From the NCBI RefSeq assembly GCF_013426205.1, contig NC_089427.1:2170001-2234000 (forward strand): DNA of 64,000 nt, read 5' to 3'. Shown piece after piece: positions 49,353-59,989 of this stretch (position 1 is its first letter; every line of letters starts with the position of its first letter). The position numbers and the translations under genes are program-made. Under the pieces are notes generated by a model, which worked only from the letters and a program-made list of their open reading frames with translations, was not told the DNA's origin and searched no databases. This stretch comes from Metarhizium brunneum (lineage: Eukaryota; Ascomycota; Sordariomycetes; Hypocreales; Clavicipitaceae).

Positions 49353-52300
49353 TGGAGCCTCTCGATCCCCTCTCTTTTCTTGTTCTCGGGGATTCAATCC
49401 GATACGCTCCGGCGGTTTCTCTTGCCTCCTTCCTTGTCATCGCACCAGATTTGACGTGGGCTTCTCTAACCTGAGCCACGTGTCGTTTCGAAATCATTGA
49501 GGGGGTTGGACACCCTGTTTTTTCTTTGGCTCGTTGCAGCGTTTGATTTACATGATCTTTTTTTTTTGGATAAGGTTTTTACTTGGATTTCGGGGCGTTT
49601 TTACAGGCCATGAGGCTTCCTCCTTCCAAATATCCCCGCTGAGCGATAGTCGTACAGCTTTTCGTTCAGGCAAAGAAGGTTAACACAATAGAGATATATA
49701 TATATATTGGGATAAGAACCACAGTCTGCAAAGACCACCAGCTCGAAGCCGTCATTGTCTATCGACTTGGCTCGACTGGTTATGATATGGGATATACAGT
49801 CGGTGTTTCGGGGGAAAGAGGCCAAGGGCCTAGACTGAGCAGCAAGACGGCTGATGGTGAGATGGGGTATGGCGTGGCAGCAAGGCGTCTGGGAAGATGA
49901 AGGACGGAAGCCGGAAGATGAAGGCGAACCATGAGTTGCAAGGCGTGATATGCAGATGAGAGAGAGGGTGTTGATCGTCGGGAGCGAATCAAGAAACAGT
50001 TCAACGCAGATCCTTGCATGCTTTGTTCGGCCGAAGTGCGTACATAGTTTGACTGAGACACGGACAGCAATGACACAGAGGGTCCGTGTTTTCGTTGACC
50101 AAGGCGTCGAGGGCATGCAAAACTGCTCATGCGCATGTGCTCCAAATATGCAGGTTTGAACAGCGGTCTGGTGCCTTGATTCCCCATTAGCGCATTAGGC
50201 CGTGACGAAGATTGCCCAATGCAGCTTACCTCCTACGCGATGCGGCAATTGATGTCATGGGCTGGGTATCGATTCGTCCACTTGGTGCAGATGCGATGCT
50301 GGTGGGCCACGGGGCGCATGACAAGTTGTACATTTGACGTGCGACGTGGTGCCTCAGCCGCTTTCAGTATGCGAGGTGCTGGAGAAACACCAGCACGCGG
50401 GTCATCACGTTTGTGTGGGGAAGAAAGAATGCTTACATCATGTGCCATGTGGGTGATGGGGATGTGAGAAGTGATCAGGGCGTGATTCTAAGATTCGGTG
50501 TTGTGCCGGTTAAAAGAGGCGTCAGGATGTCGGTGAGGTCCGTGCTGCGCGGGCTTGTAATGGGATTCAGTGCTTGTGAGTTGGGAGCTGGGGAAAGTCC
50601 GGGTGGGGCCTGCACGGAATCATACTCAACAGGCCAACTGGTGGTCTGGTTTGATTTTGACGGCACCAGGTTGTACTTGGCGTATTTCCATCTTAATATG
50701 GAGGCCATGGACTCTATTGCTTGGGTGAGTTTGTGGCTGGGGAGGAGTCCGGGTGATATCGCGCAGGCAAAAACGAGCAAGAACGGGGGAGGTGTGCCTG
50801 CGGCTCTTGGCGCGCCTGCCTGCCTCAGATGCCTCAGATTCCTCTTACTGTAATTGTAATTTGCTCTTTCGATGCGAGTTACTCCATACACATTATGTTA
50901 GACCCGATATCTGGGCTTCCATCGTCTCGCCAGCTCGTGCTCATAATTTTTCCCCTTTACGCAGGTCCGGTCATATCCGGTCAGCATCCTGGGATTCTTA
51001 CCAAGTCCCTGTTTGTACACGTACCCCGAGTCAACCCTGTCATTTTGCAACCTTGCCATGACGCATTTCCGGAAATTTCTACTGGGCTACGCTTCAAGAC
51101 GAATATCTACATGTACAAAAACTATTTGAGTCCCTCCAATGGTTTTAGTCAAGACCAAGGCCGGATTTTTTGGGCAGTTAGTTAACCTTGGTGAGCACAC
51201 TATTACTATCATCAGCCGCCTCTATGTTGCAAAAGCCCTAGTCTCTTTGACTCATCAGGAATCGATTCGGACTCTTCGCGACAACAAGGACTGATAGTGG
51301 CTCAAGCTCGGCCCAAGGCAGACCTTCTAGTGAAATGGGAATTCTGAAATAAGTGCCCGAGCTCCTCAATTACTAATGAATTATGCTGTCTGAGTACACT
51401 TGTGGCCTATTGGCCTGTCAGGATCCTGCAGCTGCTATGGAGTACTTGAATGTATATGTATCTGGCTGTCCGGAGACTGGTCAAATCAGAACAGCAAGTC
51501 AACTGGTATATATTTGGCCCCCGCGCGGTTTGCTCACTTAGTCTCTCGTGTCCATTATTTCACCTGACTGACCTGTTTTTCCATTACTATCAATCACCAT
51601 CTCAAAATGCTATCACCTCCGTGACTCTCTTCTGAGCCCTGACTAGAAGACTTCCCCGAGGAAATCTCGTTAGACAGCGCCTCTAGATATCGAGAGAGAG
51701 TACGTGAAACCGCCATTCAGGGCAACTAGATGAACTCCGGGGAGCAGCATTCTTCAATCGAGCCTGGATCGTCGGCAATCAGTACGGTGAAATTGGAGAT
51801 GAGATGCACTCCCTCGAAGGTTACCTGCATTCTTCTTGGCATATGTACTGCCAGCTTAGCTGCTATACGTCATATGAAACGTCACCACCATCGTCTGGTC
51901 CCCGATATGCTCCGCATCCAAGGAATTGGGCCCCCAACCAGGCCTGCACCGGGGTTATACGGCATCAATATCTCGCCAACAGTCGAAAGCACGCTGTGGA
52001 ATGACCTGCCCCTCCTGGTCACTGACATGACTGACCTCTGCATTGATAACTGCGCGCCCATGTCGGGTTCCCACCACCTTAGCTTTGCGTCCTTCTTGGC
52101 CAAGCTGGTGTAGACCCGCATTAGCAAGGGCAAAATATGTCAGGTCAACCCTCCTCTTATTCCGCCTCACATTTGAGGATGCGTGAGACTTTCGCACTAT
52201 GGAGGTACTGGATAATGAAGATACAGGACGAGGTAAAAGAGGCTAACGCGGAACGCCTAAAGGAGTATGCCGCTGATGCTATTGACTCCATGGTCTCAAA

Positions 52301-52480
52301 CGTGGAGGAACGGAACTCTAAAATTCTCAGGGTTTACCAAACCGGTGGGGATGCCTTGCGTTAAGAGAAACATTTGTTGTGCCTTAAGAATCTTTTAAAG
52401 AGCAGAAAGCCAGTGAACGACGGTGTCAATTAACACAAACACACACAGACCATTGAATGCCGAAGCATCGTAGAGAATAT
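49353..52480. other. Gene-poor spacer of about 3.1 kb
   Basis: A short TA tract lies near 49692-49706. No complete gene is recognisable. The segment 51640-52364 has coding-like stretches and is listed separately. Confidence 0.5.
51655..52364 (+). pseudogene. Possible degenerate coding segment
   Basis: Three neighbouring plus-strand stretches look weakly coding but cannot be joined into one clean gene. The first reads DFPEEISLDSASRYRERVRE before an in-frame stop at 51727-51729. The second, in the same frame from 51730, encodes 127 residues. The third, 52137-52364 in another frame, is a 75-residue amphipathic segment (VKEANAERLKEYAADAIDSM). I recognise no family. It could be a decayed gene, an unannotated gene with introns I mis-set, or chance. 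Confidence 0.22.
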
Positions 52481-52709
52481 CTAGTTACAGGCCACGGCTC
52501 TGGAGACGCTGTCGAATGAGCACGGGGCGCCATTCTTGGTGCTCTGGAAAAAAAGCAAGGCGAGATTACCATGGTTGGAGAGTAAATGGCTAGCTACTTG
52601 GGCATCGACTCAATGATACCTTGTTGTTAGCGAACGAAGGGCACTTGACGAAGGTGTTCTTGCCATTTCGGTTTTTGTATTTGCATTCGTCCTTACAGTT
52701 GGTACAATT
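52481..52709 (-). CDS. Antifungal-protein (AFP/PAF) family cysteine-rich protein, 3' exons only
   Basis: Two short exons (52620-52709 and 52481-52543) around a 76-bp intron (GTATCA donor, TTTTTTTCCAG acceptor) encode a 50-residue, six-cysteine, basic segment ending at a stop. It contains CKDECKYKNRNGKNTFVKC, the signature of the secreted AFP/PAF family, small beta-barrel proteins from Penicillium, Aspergillus and Epichloe that inhibit other fungi. Cysteines at segment positions 2, 9, 23, 38 and 49 keep the family spacing. Position 31, expected to be Cys, is Ser, and an extra Cys sits at position 5. Net charge is about +6. The exon 2 acceptor (TCCTCGCAG) is good, but I found no intact 5' exon with ATG, signal peptide and propeptide. 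Either the first exon is unusual or the gene is decayed. Confidence 0.72.
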
Positions 52710-53247
52710 CTGCGAGGAGATATCAGGTGGTCATTGGTGATTCCCAAACGGACACCAAGTGCGTGTGATGCTCATGTTTACACACTCCAGGGTATGTAAC
52801 TCAGGTCCATCATCACGATAGGGGTGGCTATAGCGCAGGGTTGCAGCAAAGCGGAAAAGGACAAGACATTACATTTACAGGCAATAAATTATAGGAATTT
52901 GTAGGATATCTGTGAGTTGATGAGCATTCACAAGTGACGCCCCGTCGCTTTCCTGGGTGGACAGTGAATGACAAGAAGTTGTCAAGCATCAATTGATGTG
53001 TTATAATTGCCATTTTGGACCTAGTGCCCATGAAAGTGGATCATCGACTCGTCTTGTCGCAGTATGTAGTTGCTTGACAAAGTCCTTTGGTGACGTTATA
53101 ATTAACCGACATCTTACTACATTGGAAACAAACACGGGCATCAACGTGTATTTGTAATTAAACCATCTATGCACGTTTGACGGGTTGACGGTTGGGGCCG
53201 GATCGAGCATTTTGAAAATTATTGCAGTCGTATTCTAGTTATTCTTT
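52710..53247 (-). other. Upstream region of the AFP-like gene
   Basis: Read on the minus strand, 52800-52875 encodes hydrophobic, signal-peptide-like stretches in two different frames (LSFSALL leading to CAIATPIV; CLVLF leading to FAATL), but stops and a frame change prevent one continuous reading from an ATG. Nothing else seen in this interval; it also holds the 3' end of the E2 gene. Confidence 0.4.
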
Positions 53248-54850
53248 CTACCTCAGGTGCATAACCATGATATCCGGCTCTTCTACCACCGTCCTCACAA
53301 CCTCGGCAGCTCTCGCCATAGTGGCCCCGTCCACGACCCTGTGGTCGGCACTCCAGCTGAAGTTGCAAACGTGCTTCTTCACGACGTTGTCATTCCCGTC
53401 AAACGCGGGCACGGTCCTCATGCGGCCAATGCCCAGGATAGACAGCTCCTTCTCCACAATCACGGGGCTCAGGTACGTGCCGCCGATGTTGCCAATGTTG
53501 GACACGGTGATGGTGCCTCCGGACATGTCGGCCGGCGTCAGCTTGCCCTGGTGAGCGAGCTTCTGGAGCCGCACGAGCTCGGCGGCAATGGAGATGATGT
53601 TGCGCGAGCCGACGTCCTTGATGACGGGGACGAGGAGGCCCTGCGGCGTGTCCATGGCCACGCCGATGTTGTGCTGGGAGCGCATGATGAGCGCCGGCTT
53701 GCCGTTGGCGCCGGGCGAGTCGACTTCCACGCGGGCGTTGAGGATGGGGAACTGGTAGAGGGCCATGGAGACGGCCTTGATGATGAAGGGAAGGTAGGAG
53801 AGTTTGTCGGGCTGGCCGTCCTGCACCGTTGACGAGGCGAGCACCTTGTTGAGGCGGGCGCGGAGGGCGACGAGGCTGGTGAAGTCGATCTCGTCAGCGT
53901 AGAGGAAGTGTGGGATGTTGAGGGACCGCGTCATGCTCTTGAACATCATTTGTTGTGTTTGGCTGAGCGGTGTTCTGGTTTCTGTCTGAACTCCGGGAGT
54001 GTGGGCTGGGACGGGAGCAGAAGGGCTTTGCGTGCCGCTGTCACCTTCCTCTCTGGCCTTGACAAACCTGTAGATGTCCTCCTTGAGGACCCTGCCATCC
54101 TTGCCGGTGCCATCGATTTCGATAATGTCAATGTTGAGCTCCTTGGAGAGGTGTCGCACCGCGGGTGTCGCCAGCGCGGCCATCTTCCCCTTGGGCTTTG
54201 GTGCGGCAGGGGCATCATCGCCGGATCGTTGTGACGGTGCCATGGGAGAAGCAGCACCAGCGCCGCCTTGTCCTGAGGGAGGCTCTGATGGCGAGGGCGT
54301 TGATGGTGTTGATGGAGCTGAAGCCAGTGGTTGCTGCGCCTGGCTCGGCGCCGGGGCCTCGGGCTCTGCATCTCCCTCAATGTCAATGTCGACAAAGGGC
54401 TTGCCGACCTTGGCCATCTCGCCAGCGTCGTAGTACAGCTTCTTGACGGTGCCGGTGAAACGGCTTGTGATTTCCACCGACGCCTTGTCGCTTTGCACCT
54501 CGCACAGAGGCGAGAACTCCTCAACGCGAGCGCCGGGCTCGACGAACCATTGGATGACTTCGCACTCGACGATGCCTAGTTGCAGTAGCAATGTTAGCCA
54601 TGACGCTTTTCGTGACCACACGTTGGACGTCGTGTCCGCTGCGCCGCCGCTCATCAACCAACAAACACTCACCCTCGCCAATGTCAGCCAGCAACACCGG
54701 CTTCACAGCATATAGCCTCCTTGATTCCGTGAACCACCGCGGCATCGTAGGGCCCCCCGCCAAAGTGCCTCTTCCCGTGGCCAACTTGCCCATGGCCTTG
54801 GAGGTCTGCAGCTGCCTCCGCAGCACTCGCGAGCCGCGCTGTAGAAACAT
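53248..54850 (-). CDS. Branched-chain 2-oxoacid dehydrogenase E2 (dihydrolipoyl transacylase)
   Basis: Core acyltransferase of the mitochondrial BCKDH complex in valine, leucine and isoleucine breakdown. Two exons (54673-54850, 53248-54575; 97-bp intron) encode about 501 residues. The N-terminus MFLQRGSRVLRRQLQTSKAM is an Arg-rich presequence. One lipoyl domain carries the lipoylated Lys at about residue 90 in VQSDKASVEITSRF; this wording separates BCKDH from pyruvate dehydrogenase E2. A Pro/Ala/Ser linker leads to the E3-binding domain (ATPAVRHLSKELNIDIIEI, then GRVLKEDIYRFV) and a second linker. The catalytic domain ends with the active-site SADHRVVDGATMAR. An in-frame ATG at 54901 would add 17 residues. 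It is divergent from the Atp10 gene. Confidence 0.93.
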
Positions 54851-55522
54851 TGTTGGTCTGACGAGCAATTGGACCTGCGGCGGCAACAGAATTGACGTCA
54901 AATCCGACGGTTCCGAGGGCTTCGATTACGAAACTACGGGCAGAGGTAGGAGAGTGGCAAAAGCGAAAATGAAAGGCGAGGGCAGCAGCTACAGGACGGT
55001 TTTGTCTAGAGTCGTCATTGCAATAGGCCGAGTATAACATGGCTTCAGTCGGCATTGGGCGGGTGGGTGATTGAGCCGCCGCGAATAGCCGAGTCTGGGG
55101 GAGCAAGCGACTCTGAGATTCGATAGAGATTTGGCGGGACCGGGGGGGGCTGAAAGGTCGGTCGGCCATCGGTGGTCGTGGCTTTTCACTTGCAGCTCCC
55201 ACTACCCACGCCGTCAAGTGGCCCCAGGAACCAATACACGGCCCAGGCGACGGAATAGGAGTAGGATTCCCTTCATGGTCAGCAGAGTCAAAACATGCTG
55301 GTCTCGCTGGCCAGCCCGGGTGGCACGCCCCAGATTTGGTGTCTTGGCTGACTAAGCGCCAAGGGCCAGGTGTGAACCCAGTGTCAACACAGTGTGGCTA
55401 GGGAGCAGTTTACACACGCGGGCCCATTGAAGCCTCAAGCCGTTGGATCTGGGTCAAATACTCCGTACAGAGCACGGCGACTTCAGTCCGCGCCGCGCCG
55501 AAACGCTTCCCAGTGCTGTGAC
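54851..55522. promoter_or_regulatory. Divergent promoter interval, BCKDH E2 / Atp10
   Basis: Head-to-head spacer of 672 bp between two nuclear genes for mitochondrial proteins. An exact dispersed motif copy (TACTCCGTAC) lies at 55459-55468, 55 bp upstream of the Atp10 ATG. No other element recognised. Confidence 0.4.
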
Positions 55523-56644
55523 ATGTCGTCACCCAGGTTGGGACTGGCGGTCGCCAGCTTCGCCTCCCGACAATCGCTCTCCTCACCCCTAGCGACATGC
55601 GTCTATTGCCAATGGCGTCGCGGCTTTACGGCGTCTGCGCTGCAGGCGCGAACAGAACCTCCCGCGTCCGGAACGTCCATGGACCCCAAAAGCCATATTC
55701 CAGGAACTCCCATCGAAGCGCCGAGAAGCTACGGCAAGCGAGTGGACGAGAACTTCACTCCAAAGCCTCTCCCTCGACCGATCGGCATGCCGCTGCCTCC
55801 ACGGCCCGGCGAGAACACGGGCATCGACACTCGGTCCTTGAAACAACGAAAGGAGGACTTTGGAGACTATGAGAAACACATTGCGAGGCGGAAGGAACTG
55901 TACACTGCAACCCCCTCTACGCTAACATCCTCTGCCGTCGCCGAAAAATACTGACACGATTTTTCCAGAACGGCCAAGATATCGAGGCCGTACTTTCGCG
56001 ACTGGGGCAATCTCCAATTCCACAAAGGCAAATCCTTTATTGCGCCACCCCGACTGTTCAAGGCCGAACTGTCTCTCTTCTTTCCCAACCTATACGGAGA
56101 AACGCTCGTCAAGACCGACAAGACACCCCGCGACACCACCCCCCTGCTGACGGGGAAGGCATCCGTCGTTTCCATCTACAGCAGCCAGTGGGCGGAGCAG
56201 CAGGCCGCTACGTTTGTGTCCAAGGAGTCAAACCCGGCTCTGCACGACGTCCTCGACAAGAATGGCGATTTGGCACAAATGATCAACATCAACTACGAAG
56301 ACAACAAGGGCAAAGCCTGGCTGGTCAAGCTGTTCCGTGGCTCTCTGAGGAAGAGATTTGCAGAGAAGGATTGGGACAAGTACTTCCTTGTCCAGCGAGG
56401 CATCACGGATGACATTAGAGAGTCGATTGGCCTGCTGAACAGCAAAGTCGGCTACACCTACCTTGTCGACCACCACTGTCGCATTCGCTGGGCGGGAAGC
56501 GGCCTTAGCCATCCCGAGGAGAATGCAAGTCTGGCAAAAGGTCTCGCTCGATTGGTCGAGGAAATCAAGAGGGATGCAGCTCGACCCGCCGCAGCCAGGG
56601 AACCACTGCCCGGAAAACCTCATATTGAAAAACAGAGCGCATAG
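55523..56644 (+). CDS. atp10: Mitochondrial ATP synthase assembly factor Atp10
   Basis: Inner-membrane chaperone that helps subunit 6 (Atp6) join the ATP synthase Fo sector. Two exons (55523-55899, 55969-56644) encode 350 residues. A presequence (MSSPRLGLAVASFASRQSLS) and Pro-rich linker precede the conserved core. The intron (GTACAC donor, TTTTTCCAG acceptor) joins ARRKEL to TAKISRPYFRDWGNLQFHKG. Core motifs include PRLFKAELSLFFPNLYGETL, VSIYSSQWAEQQAATFV, INYEDNKGKAWLVKLF and VGYTYLVDHHCRIRWAGSG. Start 55523 is the first ATG in frame that opens directly on a presequence. Confidence 0.9.
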
Positions 56645-56906
56645 CCGTGGGTTGAAGCCTTGTAACGTTTTCAGGAAACTGTCCCCATCAAAGGACATTA
56701 TGTGTTGTAACAAACTATGACATTGGGTGTCCTCAAGCCCCCTTTGTACTGTACACTAGAAGAATAGATAAACCAACCGCTGATACCCCATATCCATAAA
56801 AAACGCCGGCCCAACATGCGGATGATGACGAAATGACTGTGTCCCAAACCTTCTCTCCTTTCGCAGCGTGTGCTTGTTTCTTTACTTCTCTTCTCTCTCC
56901 TTGTAG

Positions 56907-57761
56907 CTATGAGAACCAAAAGAAGATTAGAAAGCAGAATGCAATAAAGCTCCCCATAATGATGCCATCTCTTCTCTTCCTCGCCGATATCCTGGTGATG
57001 AGCCCGTTGATACCAGGCACTTTGCTTGCAGCCATGGTGATTCGCCGATTAATATTGGCCAGCGACTCGCGCTGCAGCAGAAAGTTTTCCCGCACGGCGT
57101 ACGCCTGGCTCAGCACACTATCTGCCACGTTGTGGCTGTTGTCGATGCGGCTTCGCTCCTCGAGCATGTACTCTGCCTCCGCAGTCTCGGGGTTATTGGC
57201 GCGAAAGTTGTCAATGTCAGACTGGACATTGGTGAGGAGGTTGGCTCGGTCACGGGCTTGCTGGAGGGTGCCACGCAAGCGGTTGAGGTCGCGTCTGTGG
57301 GAGGAGAGCTTATCGCGGAGCAGCGAGAGGTTGTTCTGCTTGACGCCAGAGTTGGTGAGTGTCGTTTCGGAGTCGAAAAGCCGCGCTAGCTGGGAGATTG
57401 TTGAGTCGCGCTAGGCCCGAGGATGTTAGATGATTTAACAAAGCTGGATGCATGACGGTTGGGGCAACCAGAAAAAAAAACGAACCTTCTCGAGTAATTC
57501 CTCAATCTTGGCTTCCGTGTTGCGCTCCTCTTCTGATGGTTTGGGTGGGATATTGACAGCCGACGAGAACTGCGAGTACGTATGGAACAAGTTCTCTGTC
57601 TGTGGTGGGTTAGCAATGAGGGTCTCCATCTGTCATGGGAGAATGCGTGGTTTCGAGCGGTGCAAGGGAACTGCGCCCGGCCTCCAACATACCTGGGTCT
57701 CTAATGATCTCGCCTGCTGCCGTAGCTGTGCCCAGCCCGCGCTCGATGCTGATGCGGCCAT
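56907..57761 (-). CDS. gos1: Golgi Qb-SNARE Gos1
   Basis: SNARE for traffic to and within the Golgi, acting with Sed5, Ykt6 and Sft1. Three exons (57693-57761, 57486-57599, 56907-57410) encode 228 residues, the usual length. Exon 1 is 23 codons (MAASASSAGWAQLRQQARSL). The regulatory helices include YSQFSSAVNIPPKPSEEERN. The SNARE motif runs through SRIDNSHNVADSVLSQAYAV and RENFLLQRESLANINRRI, with the zero-layer Gln in FLLQRES. It ends in one C-terminal anchor (DGIIMGSFIAFCFLIFFWFS) and no luminal tail. The introns are 93 and 75 bp; the second uses a weaker GTTCGT donor. It converges with the Atp10 gene, the two stop codons lying about 260 bp apart. Confidence 0.93.
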
Positions 57762-58234
57762 GTTGAATCTGTTTTTGGTTGGCGACGATGTGTCGTCGTC
57801 AGGATGCAGGCGGACACGGATTCCGGGAAGCACGAGAAACAAGACCAAGCCGGGTGAGTGGACTTACCGTCGTCACAAGTCCCGAAAGCAGGCTACGGAG
57901 TACGCAGACCGACCGGACCCGCCAGGGGAAAGACCGGCAGAATCTATCACTTCACCGCCCGCTGACATCGACTTGCAGGGCACGAGACACTCCACGTGAT
58001 GTTCTGTTAATCCATGTCAACCCACACAACGCAGCCAATGAAAATTCTACATTTGCCCGAGCCAGCGCACACATCCGCAAACCCTAGGGCAATTTTTCAC
58101 CGTCTCGGCAAACTTCGACTAAATTCTCAGAGGGCATACGATCCATCGCGACAAGGACGGTCACGGTCGAGGCTGACTTCTACTTACGCACTCCGTCGAC
58201 ACACTTCGCACATCACCCATCGAAGACCATCAAG
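57762..58234. promoter_or_regulatory. Divergent promoter interval, gos1 / rpl35
   Basis: Head-to-head spacer of 473 bp. It contains an exact dispersed motif (TACGGAGTAC) at 57894-57903. No other recognisable element. Confidence 0.4.
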
Positions 58235-59149
58235 ATGGTGAGTCAACGCTCCTGTTCCTGCTTGAGACGGCACAATTCCCCACGGCAGCATTTATTTGTG
58301 TGGCACGGGCTGCAACGCCAGCATCCTCGAATATCGAAGTCGTGAAATGCCACAAATGGCGGAACCGAATACCCTCATCTCACCACCAACCCCGCAATTG
58401 CTCGACAATGTACACATTCGAAATACGCTCTACCTCTAGTCCTCGCCACAAAATGCTGTCTGGGGAAGGACGTTGCCCTCGCCGCGGTGGAATTCGTCAA
58501 ACAATCAATTTACACAGGGTTCACCCCGAAATGCTGACGCCATGTGTCTCTAGTCGTCGGGCAAGGTTAAGACCGTCCAGCTCTGGGACAAAAGCAAGGA
58601 TGATTTGATGAAGCAGCTCGGCGAGCTAAAGACTGAGCTCGGCCAGCTGCGCATCCAGAAGGTCGCTTCTTCTGGCAGCAAGCTGAACAAGATGTGAGCA
58701 AACACACCCGCCACTCCGCACCTGATTTCTCGCCATCCGAATATCCAGACACAATACATCACGACCCGAAAAAAAGAAAGAGGAGAAGGAAGAAAAAATG
58801 GTAGCGGTTGCACGAGATCCCAAATATGCTAATCATGTACAATAGCCACGATCTGCGCAAGTCAATCGCTCGCGTCCTGACCGTCATCAACGCCAAGCAG
58901 CGCTCCCAGCTCCGCCTCTTCTACAAGAACAAGAAGTACGCCCCTCTGGACCTCCGAGTCAAGCAGACCCGTGCCATCCGCCGCCGACTATCACCCGAGG
59001 ACAAGGCCCGCGCCTTGGAGAAGACCAAGAAGCGCAACACTCACTTCCCTCAGCGCAAGTTTGCTATCAAGGTACGCCCTCAAGCTAACGCTACCCGAAT
59101 GGATAATCAAATCTTATCACATATATACTAATTGTGTGCCCAGGCCTAA
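58235..59149 (+). CDS. rpl35: 60S ribosomal protein uL29 (L35)
   Basis: Large-subunit protein at the polypeptide exit tunnel. Four exons encode 124 residues: 58235-58237 (only the ATG), 58554-58693, 58846-59071 and 59144-59149 (GCC plus the stop). The body reads [40 protein letters not shown], then [20 protein letters not shown] and [20 protein letters not shown], matching L35 throughout. The C-terminus is [15 protein letters not shown], where the last Ala comes from the tiny final exon. Introns are 316, 152 and 72 bp with GTGAGT, GTGAGC and GTACGC donors. No C/D snoRNA box pair was seen in the first intron. Confidence 0.95.
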
Positions 59150-59989
59150 GTGCTCGACAATGTACTAGGTGTTTGATGGGGGGAAGAAGAAAGAACTGTT
59201 ATGGGTAGATCTGGGTATTTTTTCCGAGTTTAGAGGCGTGGCGTCCTTTTTTCTTTATGAGGAGAACGGAACAGCTTCTGAAAAAAAATTTGCATCGCAT
59301 GGCTCAAACAAGCAAAGGAGAGGATTATGGAACCGTTTCTTCGGTCTGATGTTGTGTAACTTATTTCCTGGTTTGGGACCTCGTTCTGGGACATGAGAAA
59401 TAACTTCACGGAATGTCGTCCATGATTGGGGTGTTAAGCTAGATCAGCAGCCCTAAAAAGAACAACAAAAAATTCAAAACGAGGTCATGATCATAATCGT
59501 TGTCTGAGTCTTCAAGTGCCGTATCGTGATTACGCAACGTCCGTGGAGTTCAAAGAGGATATCTCGAGCCACGTAAATGCGCCCTCACTTTGGCAATGCT
59601 ACCGGCATAAAACGTACGTACGCGCAGCACCGATAACGTTCTCGTCACCAACGTACACTATGTCTGGGTATCTAAGGCATCTATTCATGCAATACCGTAC
59701 GCCTCCTAATCTCTTTCTTGCACAAAATAATAAAATATAGCCCAATAACAGAAACAATCCAGACAAAACCCGCCAATCATCTCCAAGCTGCAACAACCAA
59801 TCATTCATATGTGCCATATGTACATCTTCATGACATGCCTTCCGCTTCCGTAAATTGAAAAACCCTAGTTTAACCCCATGTATATCTCCGCGTATATTTT
59901 CCCAATTCAGGATCTCCAAAATGCCGTCTATCATCGCCAATATGCAACGTACGAGTCCACTCAGCAATACACAAGCCATGAATGAATTA
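59150..59989. other. Convergent 3' spacer
   Basis: Holds the 3' ends of the L35 and zinc-regulator genes. Rich in A and T runs. No gene seen. Confidence 0.55.
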
